From assembly GCF_000248055.1 (NCBI RefSeq), contig NZ_BAFC01000127.1, positions 16,463 to 80,462 on the forward strand: a DNA stretch of 64,000 nt. Reading direction: 5' to 3'. The position numbers and the translations under genes were made by a program. Source of the stretch: Gordonia sputi NBRC 100414. Lineage in GTDB: Bacteria > Actinomycetota > Actinomycetes > Mycobacteriales > Mycobacteriaceae. Below the pieces are notes generated by a model. The model was given only the letters and a program-made list of their open reading frames with translations, did no database searches and was not told where the DNA came from. This document shows, in pieces, positions 24,108 to 32,724 of the stretch (position 1 is the stretch's first letter; every line of letters starts with the position of its first letter).

Positions 24108-24560
24108 CTATTTCAGCCCAGCAACGATCAATCTCACGTTGGCATGCCCCATCCCAACTTCCGCGGCAATCGCCTCCGGCTTCAATCCTTCCGCGCACAG
24201 CTCATGGACCCGGGCAACTTGCTTTGCCGTCACTGTCCGTCGTTGCGGTGGAATGCCGGCCTTGCGCAGGACCATGCGGATCGAATAGTCGCTGACGCCG
24301 TACTCTTCGGCGAGAGCGGCGAGACTTGCTCCGCCCGCCACGTACGCCGCAACAATGGCTTTCCGGTCTGCGTCTTTGATCTTGTCCTTGAGTCTGCGAG
24401 GCTTCGGTCGGGTCGGTTGCGCAGCCGGTTCGCCGTCCCGTAAGGCTAGGCATTTCTCGAGGAGAGACGGCGCTTCCCTGGTTTTTGAGTACCGTCCCAG
24501 CGTGTGCACCACGAAACCCCTGTTCATTAGGGGTTTATTCGTTTCTATGGCTGGTCTCAT
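24108..24560 (-). CDS. Helix-turn-helix protein at the right end of the element
   Basis: Up to 150 residues. The recognisable part starts near residue 57 with KDKIKDADRKAIVAAYVAGG and EYGVSDYSIRMVLRKAGI, like the C-terminal helix-turn-helix of invertases and resolvases. A second helical repeat follows: ARVHELCAEGLKPEAIAAEV. The start is uncertain. The ATG at 24560 overlaps the FUSC stop, but if the att core at 24479-24486 is right, the first 25 or so codons are chromosomal and the natural N-terminus would lie elsewhere in the excised form. It faces the defence operon and ends ten bases after it. A recombination directionality or accessory role is possible. Confidence 0.5.
   Translation of the reverse strand: MRPAIETNKPLMNRGFVVHTLGRYSKTREAPSLLEKCLALRDGEPAAQPTRPKPRRLKDKIKDADRKAIVAAYVAGGASLAALAEEYGVSDYSIRMVLRKAGIPPQRRTVTAKQVARVHELCAEGLKPEAIAAEVGMGHANVRLIVAGLK
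24479..24486. other. Candidate attR core TGGTTTTT
   Basis: Identical to 1228-1235. To its right lies a chromosomal-looking terminator and the FUSC pseudogene; to its left the HTH gene of the element. On excision the recombinase gene and this HTH gene would become neighbours on the same strand. Confidence 0.4.
24514..24536 (-). terminator. Hairpin downstream of the FUSC pseudogene
   Basis: AAACCCCT (24514-24521) pairs perfectly with AGGGGTTT (24529-24536) across a 7-base loop. It lies 21 bases past the FUSC stop on the minus strand. The A and T flanks make it usable in both directions. It suggests that chromosomal sequence resumes between the att core and this point. Confidence 0.55.
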
Positions 24561-26412
24561 TGTTGTGCAGCAGCATCCGGCGCCTTAGCCGCTGTCTGAT
24601 CCAGATCCTCCAGAAGCTGATTGAGACGGGACGCGGCCACGATCGCTTCGCCGCGGGAACTGTCCGGCTCCACGTTCAGCCTGGCGAGCAGTGCGATGAC
24701 GGGGATGTGGGCGGGGTCGACCGCCGACTCCCCTTCGCCACCGAGGACCGCGCGAGTCACCCTGGCCCGCTCCCGGATTCGGTCCAGTGCCGCATGGACG
24801 TCGGTGGCGTCGGTGATCTGATGCTGCTCGCCCACAGTGGTGAGTCCAGTGGCAACGCAGGCGAGGGCGCCGTCCAGGGCGTCGAAGTACTTGGCGATGG
24901 AATCGATGAGCATGGGCCGCGAATTGATTGAGAGAATCAAGTAGGCGCACACCACCCCGATCAGGGAGCCCGCCACCGTCTCCTCGATGCGAACGACGAG
25001 CAGCCGCATGTCGAAGACACCCAGCAGATCGAACAGTGCAGCGATCATCACGGTGATGAACACCACCAGGTAGGTGTATCGGACCGAGCCGAAGCAACTT
25101 GCGAGGAAGACGCAGAGCACGCCGAGGATCAGTTCGGGGATCACGTGATGGTTCACGGCCACCACCACGAGCGCCCCGATCACGACTCCCAGCACAGTGC
25201 CGACGATCCGGTCCATCGCGCGAGTCAGCACAGCGGCGCGCGTGCTGGCCTTCATGAAGACGATGAACGCGGTCAGACGGCCCAGTACCAGCGCGAAGCA
25301 GCAATCATCTCGCCTACGACGGAAGCCAGTGCGGTGGCGAACATCACCTGAACAGCCAGCCGCGACGTGGGCTCCCAGTCGCGCCAGGGCTGCAGTTTCC
25401 AGGGCTGCAGTTTCCATGGCGGTGGCGAGATCCCGAGGGAGGCCAACCCGGGACGTCGCAGGTGGTGCTCCCGATGGACGTCGGCGGGGTCGGTAGGGGG
25501 AACCAAGTCCGGTTCGCCAGTCGAAACGATGAGTTCATTCAGCGCATGCCACATACGTACGCAGCGCGAGATCTCCAGGGTGACCAGTCCGCCCGCCTCG
25601 CGGATGTCGACGATGGCCTCGATTCGTTTTGCCCGACGTGCCGCGGCACGGCTTGCTTCGACGTCGATGTCCTTGGCCAGCACGGTGTGCAGATCGGTGA
25701 TCGCGGCGTCGAGCAATGCGTTTCGTGGGAGTACGCCGTCGTCTGTCGGCGACGCGTTGTCGAAGCGGTCGGCAACGAGCTGATTGCACACCTGCTCCAC
25801 CGAGATCTGTGCATCCACCACCAGGTCGGCAAGAGTCTCTGGTTCGCAATCCAGATGACGATGCGTGTCGAACCGTGACTGCCAGTTGTTGATCGCGAGC
25901 GACATTCCACCGAGCCGGGCGAGGTCGCGCTCGATATGCGGGCGAACGGACCGGCTGGTGGCGCGCTGTGCGGCGAGCAGGGCGGTGTCGGCCGCGCTGC
26001 GACACTCCCTGAGCAGCAACGCGATCTGACGCTGCGGCCGCTCACGAAGCGCCACCACACGCAGAAGTATCCCGGCGCACACGGTGAGGGCGATCACCGG
26101 CCACAGGACGGGCAGCTGGCTCTGGTCCAGGCGTAGCAACAGAGTGAGGAAGTACGGAAAGAAGGCTGCGAATCCCAGCGCTCCACCCCGTGGACCGAAT
26201 CGTCGAACCCACACCGCGAGGCCTGACACCGCGACGAAAGCCACAACCGCCGCGAAACGGTACGGCTCGAGCAGCGCGGCAAGCGTCGCAAAAAACAGCG
26301 CGACGATGAGTTGAAGACACGCGGTCACAAGTCGCGCCCGGGGAGTGGGGTCCTTGGTCGAGACGTGGCCGAGGAAACTCACGTATCCGCCGATGCCGTA
26401 CTCCTCGAGCAC
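24557..26412 (-). pseudogene. FUSC-family membrane transporter, frameshifted
   Basis: The reading frame has two parts, joined in the middle of the conserved FUSC motif. The upstream part (to 25273) has an N-terminal block of membrane helices (LVTACLQLIVALFFATLAAL onward), a cytoplasmic helical domain, and ends ASRWYWAV-stop. The downstream part resumes with LTAFIVFMKASTRAAVLTRA, then RIVGTVLGVVIGAL and three more helices. Restoring one C in GTC-TGA near 25273-25278 gives RWYWAVLTAFIVF, exactly the family pattern. A 15-base unit is duplicated at 25385-25414 (PWKLQ twice). Similarity begins near 26355; the ATG at 26412 lies in sequence belonging to the opposite DUF218 remnant. Intact members export aromatic acids or similar anions. 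A sequencing error remains possible. Confidence 0.8.
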
Positions 26413-26866
26413 GCGTCGACCAATACTCGCGAGAACCTGGAGAATTCGCTACGGCTGTTGGCCGAACGGGGAATCAGCTCCACCCAGATGGTCGTCGTCA
26501 CGAACAATTCCACGTGCGCGCAGCGCATCGCTGAGCCGAGAGTTGGGCATTCCGGGGGCGATCGTCGTCGGTTCACCCACCGCCTGGTATTACCTCCCGT
26601 CAGGCTTCCTCCGGGAGTTCGCCGCAACCGTGGTGCATTACCGCAGACAGAATCTGATCATCTGTGCCGCCATTTCCGGGTTGTGGTTGGCCGCGGCGGC
26701 GGTTGCACTGATCATCAGCGCGCGCGAGGAATTCGCCGACGACCAGCCGGTGCCACCCGCCGCGCTGGAATTCGTACACAGCTTCGACAGACTCGCGGCC
26801 CGAGGTGCGTTAACACCCGACGAAAGCGACTTTTCCGACGGTCGTGCCGTAGCCTCGCACATGTGA
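26359..26866 (+). pseudogene. DUF218/YdcF-family protein, 5'-truncated and frameshifted
   Basis: The first frame gives ADAVLLEHASTNTRENLENS, then LRLLAERGISSTQMVVVTNN, the diagnostic DUF218 (YdcF/SanA-like) stretch. The match moves to another frame near 26520-26545, where SRELGIPGAIVVGSPTAWYY and LPSGFLREFAATVVHYRR follow, with one C-terminal transmembrane helix and a TGA at 26864. The start of the gene, including the nucleotide-binding-like N-terminus, is absent, and the remnant begins just where the FUSC homology on the other strand stops. A deletion seems to have joined the two. Intact relatives are membrane proteins involved in envelope integrity or vancomycin tolerance. Confidence 0.75.
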
Positions 26867-26889
26867 CCCACAACACGGCGACGCTCTAG

Positions 26890-27777
26890 ATGTCCGATTC
26901 TTCCCCGGACTCCTACCGGATCAGTCGGCGTCAGTTGTTGGGTGCGTCTGGTCTCGCCACGGTGGTTCTCGCGTTGTCGCGCACACCTGCGGCACGCGCC
27001 GCGCCGTCCCCGCCCGACGGCTATCTCGACATGCCGCCCATCGCAAGACAGGTACTCGGGGGGCTGCGCATATCGTCGCGCGACGCGCTCCGTGGCGTAT
27101 CGGTCATGGTGATGCCGGGTGACGACCGGTACTCGAAGCAGCAGGGTGTCACCGGGCGCGGTCCCGGCGCGATGTCTGACGGTGCCGCCGACGAGTTCGT
27201 CGGTCTGGTGGACCGTTTCCTGCCGCAAGGGGACGAGCTTCTCCGGCCACTGGCGGTGGCCCTCTCGGTGACGCTCACCGACCTGGCCGTCACACCGACG
27301 CGGCTTCCCGACGACCAGGTGGCCTCGGCAGTCGACCGCGCGCTCGGCGTCAGCGACAACGACCGCACCTTTCCGTTGTCCCTGATCGCCGGACTGGTCA
27401 TGGATGTCGCAGCGCTACTCGTCGGCGCACCGCTTGCAGGTCCGTTTGCCTCACCCTTCGCCAACGCCGACTTTCAGACGAAAGCCCGTGCGTTTCAGTT
27501 GATCGAACAACCTGCTGCCGATCTACTCGCCGTCTTCGACAACGCGCTGCCGCAACCGCTTCGCGGGTCCGGTGCGGGCCTGTTGCGCTTCGTCGGGGGG
27601 ATCCTGCTCGACGGTTCGGCGTTCACCGTGTGGAGCGAGCATCGGCTCTACGACCACACCTCGCGACGTCTGTCTCGGCGTCCCGTCAGTTGGAACATCA
27701 CCGGATACCGGCCCAACGGACTGGTCGACGGCAACGACGATTTTATCGGCTATTACAAGGGATTCGAGGAGTTCTGA
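26890..27777 (+). CDS. Tat-exported protein partnered with a GMC oxidoreductase
   Basis: A 295-residue protein with a twin-arginine signal, ISRRQLLGASG, a hydrophobic stretch and an Ala-rich cleavage region (ARAAP, about residue 38), so the mature protein is outside the membrane. The rest is helical with no cofactor motif. It ends with SWNITGYRPNGLVDGNDDF, typical of proteins encoded beside membrane-facing GMC dehydrogenases. The next gene starts on the base after its stop. The pair recalls gluconate-2-dehydrogenase-like systems in which a small Tat protein carries the flavoprotein out; the GMC protein itself has no signal. I do not know a specific substrate. Confidence 0.75.
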   Translation: MSDSSPDSYRISRRQLLGASGLATVVLALSRTPAARAAPSPPDGYLDMPPIARQVLGGLRISSRDALRGVSVMVMPGDDRYSKQQGVTGRGPGAMSDGAADEFVGLVDRFLPQGDELLRPLAVALSVTLTDLAVTPTRLPDDQVASAVDRALGVSDNDRTFPLSLIAGLVMDVAALLVGAPLAGPFASPFANADFQTKARAFQLIEQPAADLLAVFDNALPQPLRGSGAGLLRFVGGILLDGSAFTVWSEHRLYDHTSRRLSRRPVSWNITGYRPNGLVDGNDDFIGYYKGFEEF

Positions 27778-29553
27778 GTGCGTGACGTCATTGTGATCGG
27801 CGCTGGTGGGGGCGGCCCGGTGGTCGCTGCCGAACTCGCCGGACAAGGCCTCGACGTGTTGCTGCTCGAGGGTGGTCCGCGCCAGGCGAACCCCGCCAAA
27901 CAGTGGTCGCATCTCGAGTTCGACGCCAATGACCCGACGGCTGGTTTCCTCCGCTTCGGACCGGGCGACCGGTCCACACCGTACTGGCATCGCGAGTGGG
28001 CACAGAACAGCTTCGTCTGGGAATTGGGTGGTGTGGGCGGCACTACTCAGCACTTCTTCGGCAACAGTCCACGGCCGTATCCCGGTGTGTTCGTCGGCTA
28101 CCGCGGTGCCGACGCCGCCTTGTACGACACCGCCCATCGCTTCCCCTTCACCTACCGCGAACTTGTCCCATATCTGGAGTGGGTGGAAGCGACCTTGCCG
28201 GTCAAGCCTGCCCCGATGGGGACCAAGGAGGCGGTCTTCTTCCGAGGCTGCGAAGGCTTGGGGTTGCCGCTGCAACGATCACGGGACACGACTCGAGCAG
28301 CCTTTCGACCGCAGCCGAACTGTATTTTGCACCCAACCGGAAATGCCGGCCGCACAACAGATTCCAACCTTCTCGTCTACCCGCAGGCGACGGGTTGCAC
28401 ATTCTGTGGCCACTGTTTTCAGGGCTGCTACCAACCGGCACGCGCACCCCGAAACCTCTTCGCCCGCCGATCCACAGACAACAGTTACGTTCCGCTCGGC
28501 CTCGCCGCCGATGCGGTTCGCCGAGGCGGCAAGCCGATGGAGTTGCGTGCGGAGTCCTTCGTCGAGCAGATTCACACAGAGGAGCGCGGCGGACGCGTCC
28601 GCGCCACCGGAGTGACATGGCGAGACAACGTCACTGGCGCGCGACACCGTGAAGACGCGGAGGTCGTGGTGATGGCCGGTGGCGCCACCGAGAGCCCGCG
28701 GCTGTGGTTCAACAGTGGATTGCCGAACCCGAACGGCTGGGTGGGTCGCGGACACACGGACCACTGGTTCGACTGGGTGGTAGGCCTTTTCGATGAGGTC
28801 ACCGGCAACACGCGGGGTGCCAACTCTTGTGCACGGGTCGAGTTCCCCGGATATGGATGCTTGGAGAACTCCGGCGTCACCCCGGCGATCCAGGCATTCA
28901 CGATGACGTTGTCCAACAGCGGTATTCGCGGCCAGTACACCAACGGCCGTGGGATGCGGGGCGCGTGGGACGGCCCCACTGGACGACTGGCCGGCGACGA
29001 ACTCCGCGACTTCATGGCTCACGGAATCGACCGGATGCTGAACGTCCTGTGTATCACCGACGACCACGTCGAGCCCGATTGCCGAATAGTGCCTTCACTT
29101 TTCCCGGCCGACTCCCACGGCGCTGTCGCGAAAGTCGACATCGACATTCGCAAACGGTCGGCGCCGACCCGGCGCAATCGCGAGTACATCGCGACGAAGG
29201 CGGCGCAGCTCCTACGGAAAGCCGGTGCACGAAAGGTGTATCGGCTGGATTGGGCTCCCCTGCTCCTCCACGTGCACTCGTCGATGCGCATGGGCGAGTC
29301 TGCCCGCAACTCCGTGACCCGCCCCAGCGGTGAGGCGCGATTCGTCGACCGGGTATTCATCGCGGACAACTCCGTTCTCGCCAATTCTCTCGGCGGACCC
29401 AACCCCACCCTGACCACCCAGGCGCTCGCCACTCGAACGGCGGAGAAGATCATGGCTACCTACTTCGGAGGCGACCCTTGGGTGGCCACTGGCGAACCGA
29501 TCGCGACCACCGACGACCGGATCACGAAGCGGATGATCGAACTCGGGCTCTAA
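27778..29553 (+). CDS. GMC-family FAD oxidoreductase with a four-cysteine cluster
   Basis: A 591-residue flavoprotein. The dinucleotide fold is at the start, VIVIGAGGGGPVVAAELAGQ, with the FAD ribose Glu in LLLEGG. The GG doublet and substrate region follow, ELGGVGGTTQHFFGNS. Four cysteines at 207, 210, 213 and 217 (CTFCGHCFQGC) resemble an iron-sulphur ligand set and occur in the long-chain alcohol oxidase branch of the family. The active site is HVHSSMRMG and GGPNPTLTTQ. GTG 27778 directly abuts the preceding stop. Expected reaction: oxidation of an alcohol or sugar, with electrons passed to a membrane acceptor. The Tat protein upstream probably forms a complex with it and carries it out by hitch-hiking. 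Confidence 0.88.
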   Translation: MRDVIVIGAGGGGPVVAAELAGQGLDVLLLEGGPRQANPAKQWSHLEFDANDPTAGFLRFGPGDRSTPYWHREWAQNSFVWELGGVGGTTQHFFGNSPRPYPGVFVGYRGADAALYDTAHRFPFTYRELVPYLEWVEATLPVKPAPMGTKEAVFFRGCEGLGLPLQRSRDTTRAAFRPQPNCILHPTGNAGRTTDSNLLVYPQATGCTFCGHCFQGCYQPARAPRNLFARRSTDNSYVPLGLAADAVRRGGKPMELRAESFVEQIHTEERGGRVRATGVTWRDNVTGARHREDAEVVVMAGGATESPRLWFNSGLPNPNGWVGRGHTDHWFDWVVGLFDEVTGNTRGANSCARVEFPGYGCLENSGVTPAIQAFTMTLSNSGIRGQYTNGRGMRGAWDGPTGRLAGDELRDFMAHGIDRMLNVLCITDDHVEPDCRIVPSLFPADSHGAVAKVDIDIRKRSAPTRRNREYIATKAAQLLRKAGARKVYRLDWAPLLLHVHSSMRMGESARNSVTRPSGEARFVDRVFIADNSVLANSLGGPNPTLTTQALATRTAEKIMATYFGGDPWVATGEPIATTDDRITKRMIELGL

Positions 29554-29737
29554 CCCCTACTGCCCTGTCTCGATCGAGGCGGGCGTCGCGGTCAGGTCGG
29601 CAAGCACCTCGATGTTGTGCGCCAGCAGACTGGGCCGCGCGAACGATTCATGACACCCTCCACCGTGTGTGACCTGCGACAACACTCCAATCTGAACCTC
29701 TCCGACAAACGCGACATGTCGCCCAAGTCCCGCGTCT

Positions 29738-29752
29738 GATAGTCTCGCCGTG
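29738..29752 (+). promoter_or_regulatory. Promoter giving a possibly leaderless M23 mRNA
   Basis: GATAGT (29738-29743), or TAGTCT (29740-29745), matches the TAnnnT-type -10 of mycobacterial sigma A promoters. It ends only five to seven bases before the GTG at 29750, so transcription would begin at or near the start codon. No c-di-AMP (ydaO-type) riboswitch was recognisable in the 196 bases after the GMC gene. Confidence 0.4.
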
Positions 29753-30544
29753 TCCATTCCGATATCAAAGCGTTACCAACCCCAGAGCGGACGTATTGCA
29801 GTGCCTCACCACCGATTGACCGACCGTGACTCGATCCCGACCGCAACGCGCGCGGTCCTTGACTCGCAACCTCGCGCCAGCCGTGGTCAGCACCGCGCAG
29901 CTCCCAGCAATGCGCACACCCTCAAGCTGAAGACCGCCACTCTCGCCGCGATCACCGGAGCGATCGGCCTCGGGTCCGTCGGCGCAGCGCAGGCTGCCGC
30001 AAATCCGGCTCCCAAGCTCGCGGCACCAACCGTGGCGTTGCCCGAGAACATCAAGTTGCCCGAGAATCTCAAGCTGCCGGAGAACATCACGCTTCCACCC
30101 CAGCTAGAGGAACTCACCCGCAACGCATTGCCCCCGAATGCACAAGTCCCGGGCAAAAAGCGTGCCGTTGCACCCACCTCCGGCACCGTGACCTCCGGGT
30201 ACGGCTCACGGTGGGGGTCGCATCACTACGGCGTCGACATTGCCAACCGCGTCGGCACCCCGATCCACGCCGTCACCGACGGCACCGTCCTCGAATCGGG
30301 CCCGGCGTCGGGCTTCGGGATGTGGGTTCGTGTTCGCCAGGACGACGGCACGACCGGCGTCTACGGACACGTGAACGAGAGCTTCGTCAAGGCGGGCCAG
30401 AAGGTCCACGTCGGCCAGACGATCGCCACCGTCGGCAATCGTGGACAGTCCACCGGCCCCCACCTGCATTACGAGGTCTGGGACAAGAGCGGACAAAAGA
30501 TCAACCCACAGGTGTGGCTGGCATCGCGCGGGGTCAACCCCTGA
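29750..30544 (+). CDS. M23-family (LytM) cell-wall peptidase, secreted
   Basis: A zinc metallopeptidase, probably cleaving peptidoglycan cross-bridges or activating amidases outside the membrane. An unusually long polar N-terminus (about 55 residues) precedes a hydrophobic signal (LAAITGAIGLGSVGAAQA). After it comes a Pro-rich linker with a threefold KLPEN-type repeat, and then the peptidase domain from about residue 145: SGYGSRWGSHHYGVDIAN supplies His and Asp ligands, YGHVNES follows, and GPHLHYEVW supplies the HxH. All metal ligands are present. The start could be the GTG at 29750 (leaderless) or a later GTG near 29797. Actinobacterial homologues often work at cell division. Confidence 0.88.
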   Translation: MSIPISKRYQPQSGRIAVPHHRLTDRDSIPTATRAVLDSQPRASRGQHRAAPSNAHTLKLKTATLAAITGAIGLGSVGAAQAAANPAPKLAAPTVALPENIKLPENLKLPENITLPPQLEELTRNALPPNAQVPGKKRAVAPTSGTVTSGYGSRWGSHHYGVDIANRVGTPIHAVTDGTVLESGPASGFGMWVRVRQDDGTTGVYGHVNESFVKAGQKVHVGQTIATVGNRGQSTGPHLHYEVWDKSGQKINPQVWLASRGVNP

Positions 30545-30614
30545 CCTCCCGGAGCAGTATTCTCGACGATGTGCGCAGATCGACGCACATCGTCGCAGCC
30601 CGCTGGAGATTGCC

Positions 30615-30761
30615 ATGGGATTCATCTTCTTCACGCTGCTCGTCGTTGCCGGCGTGATTGGGCTCATCTACAAGCTCAAGCACGACAAGCCACAGGATCA
30701 CGGCGGGATGATCAGCTACGACGGAACGGGATCGAACCCTTCGGATTCGAGCAACGACTGA
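30615..30761 (+). CDS. Small single-pass membrane protein
   Basis: A 48-residue protein. ATG 30615 lies six bases after GGAG. The N-terminal helix FIFFTLLVVAGVIGLIYKL is followed by a polar, acidic tail ending SNPSDSSND. It lies 70 bases after the M23 peptidase in the same direction and may be co-transcribed with it. Its TGA is 70 bases from the convergent MFS gene; that gap holds two copies of GCACCTGAGATGAGCC and no clear terminator. No function can be proposed beyond membrane association. Confidence 0.65.
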   Translation: MGFIFFTLLVVAGVIGLIYKLKHDKPQDHGGMISYDGTGSNPSDSSND

Positions 30762-30831
30762 TCACTTCGCGGGCGCACACTCCGCACCTGAGATGAGCCT
30801 CAAGGCACCTGAGATGAGCCGTCAGACGTGA

Positions 30832-32457
30832 TCACTTTCCGACCGCGGCCGGGTCTTCGCTGCCCAACTCGGCGCCGGGAACTTCCGGAAGTCGTTGAGC
30901 GCCAACAAGTCCGAGCAGCGCCAAGAAGGCGGCCAGCAGGATCGCCATCTTGATCGCCTCCAGCTGCGCGTCGACGTAGCCGTCGACAAGTGTCGACACC
31001 TCGCCCGCAGGGATACCGTGCTCCTGAGCGACCACCTCGAGCTGGTCTCGACCCAGGATTTCGACGCCGTTCGACGTCGCGTCGCTGATCTGATTCTTTG
31101 TCTGCGCCGAAATCGCCGAGTCTGCCTGAGCTGCCGTGTTGAAACCTGAGCTCAGCGCGGCAACAAGTAACGCACCGAGCAGCGCAACACCCACCGATGT
31201 CCCGATGTTCTGGGCCGTGCCCTGCAATCCGCCCGCCTCACCACGGTCACGATTACCCACCGACGACATGATCACATTGCCGAGTTGCGCTGCTATGAAA
31301 CCGAATCCGGCACCGAAGATGGCCATGCCGACGGCGAACACAACATTGTTGAGCTCGGGGTCGATGGTGGTCACCAGAAGTACACAACCGACGATCACGA
31401 GTACCAGACCGGTTCTGACCATCCGCCGCGGCGACTGCGTCGCAGCCAGTTTCGGGCTCGCGAATGCTGCGATCAACATGGCCACCGACATGGGCGCGAG
31501 CTTCACTCCCGTCTCGAACGCGTTCATCTGCAGCGCGTACTGCAGGTAGATCGGAATGATGAAGAACATCCCGCCGATGATGGTCTGCTGCGCGAGCAGC
31601 ATGATCAATCCGTTGCGCAGCTGCAGTTTTCGAAGCAATGCGGGGTGAAGTAGTGGCGTGTCGCCGCGTTCGATGACACGACGCTCCCAGGACACAAGAC
31701 CGATGAGCACGAAGACGCCGAGCGCAATCATGAACGGCACCACCGAGAATCCGAACGGTGTCACTCTCACGTCGCCGATCGTCAGTGCACCTCGCGGCCT
31801 GATGAAGCCCCAGACGCCTGCCTGCAGCAGCGCGATCACGATGAGGCCGAGCCCCGCCACCGACAACGCGGTGCCGATCCAGTCCATCCGACCCGACTCG
31901 GTCTTCTCGTCGTCGGCGATGGTCCGCACCGCGAGCACGACGAGCACGCACACCACAGTCTCCGCAGCGAAGACCACCCGCCAGGTGAGTGCTTCGGTCA
32001 CCCATCCCCCGATCAACGGACCGGCCGCCGCGCCGGCTGCGGCGATACCACCGAGTGCGCTGTAGGCGGTCGCGCGATCGCGACCCGAATAGTTCGACGC
32101 CGTCAACGAGATGATCGCCGGAATCACCATGACCGCTCCGGCTCCCTCGACAAAGGACCACCCGAACAAGAGCATGCCGATGTTCTGACTGAATGCCGTG
32201 ATCAGCGAACCGATTCCGTACACGATGAGGCCAATGGCGAAGATCCTCCGCCTGCCGAACATATCGCCGAGGCGACCACCGAAGAGCATGAACGATCCCA
32301 TGACCAGGGTGTACAGCGTGATCGCGAGCTGAACCTGGGTCAACGTCGTGCCGAGGTCGGCGACGACCTGCGACACCGACACGTTCATGACCGTGGTGTC
32401 GAGCACCATGATGAACTGCGCAGCGCTGAGTATGAGCAGGACCCTCCACCGTCGCAT
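30832..32457 (-). CDS. MFS drug exporter of the DHA2 (14-helix) family
   Basis: A proton-driven multidrug efflux pump. The ATG at 32457 gives MRRWRVLLILSAAQFIMVLD, placing the first helix correctly; a longer open frame upstream is not convincing. The helix 1 motif LDTTVMNVSVSQV and the A-motif loop GGRLGDMFGRRRIF are family hallmarks, and motif C appears as GIAAAGAAAGPLIGGWVTE. About 14 membrane helices can be counted. A periplasmic loop before the last helix (residues 455-510, DSAISAQTKNQISDATSNGV) is typical of EmrB/QacA relatives in actinobacteria. Residues after the final helix are acidic. It stands alone between convergent and divergent neighbours, without a regulator at hand. Confidence 0.9.
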   Translation of the reverse strand: MRRWRVLLILSAAQFIMVLDTTVMNVSVSQVVADLGTTLTQVQLAITLYTLVMGSFMLFGGRLGDMFGRRRIFAIGLIVYGIGSLITAFSQNIGMLLFGWSFVEGAGAVMVIPAIISLTASNYSGRDRATAYSALGGIAAAGAAAGPLIGGWVTEALTWRVVFAAETVVCVLVVLAVRTIADDEKTESGRMDWIGTALSVAGLGLIVIALLQAGVWGFIRPRGALTIGDVRVTPFGFSVVPFMIALGVFVLIGLVSWERRVIERGDTPLLHPALLRKLQLRNGLIMLLAQQTIIGGMFFIIPIYLQYALQMNAFETGVKLAPMSVAMLIAAFASPKLAATQSPRRMVRTGLVLVIVGCVLLVTTIDPELNNVVFAVGMAIFGAGFGFIAAQLGNVIMSSVGNRDRGEAGGLQGTAQNIGTSVGVALLGALLVAALSSGFNTAAQADSAISAQTKNQISDATSNGVEILGRDQLEVVAQEHGIPAGEVSTLVDGYVDAQLEAIKMAILLAAFLALLGLVGAQRLPEVPGAELGSEDPAAVGK

Positions 32458-32724
32458 GGCAGCACGATACGCGGAACACCCTGGCCGCACGCGGTCTCTG
32501 CCCGGCAGCGGAGGCAAACTCTACTAAACGGTCGACAGCCACGAACTCAGGCCGCGCCGAGTACGGACAGCAAGTCCCTCGGTAAGGGTGGCGACACCGA
32601 CACCGTTAGATTGGCCTTGACAACCTCAGCAAGGCTAGTTGTTCATGAGACGCCCACCAACGGCGGTGGAACAGTCGTGAGCAACGTCACGCCAGCCGAG
32701 TTGAGCCCACACGAGGTAGCCACG

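Larger units (their letters stand above)
1236..24486. mobile_element. Integrated element with recombinase, mobilisation genes and defence cargo
   Basis: About 23 kb lie between the tRNA-Leu terminator and the chromosomal FUSC pseudogene. A serine recombinase is at the left end and an HTH ORF at the right. Between them are an XRE repressor, ArdA, an orphan methyltransferase, a replication-relaxation protein, a VirD4/TraG-like ATPase and a restriction/defence operon. No FtsK/TcpA translocase, relaxase or type IV channel proteins are visible, so I read it as an integrative mobilisable element rather than a self-transmissible one. The boundaries are inferred from a shared 8-mer and from gene context; they are not proven. 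Confidence 0.65.

Noticed and set aside
29554..29749. c-di-AMP (ydaO-type) riboswitch before the M23 peptidase
   Set aside because: I looked for the usual conserved stem segments and did not find them; the -10 also lies directly before the start codon.
29557..29757. 66-codon minus-strand ORF after the GMC gene
   Set aside because: No ribosome-binding site, no homology by eye, and it overlaps the M23 promoter.
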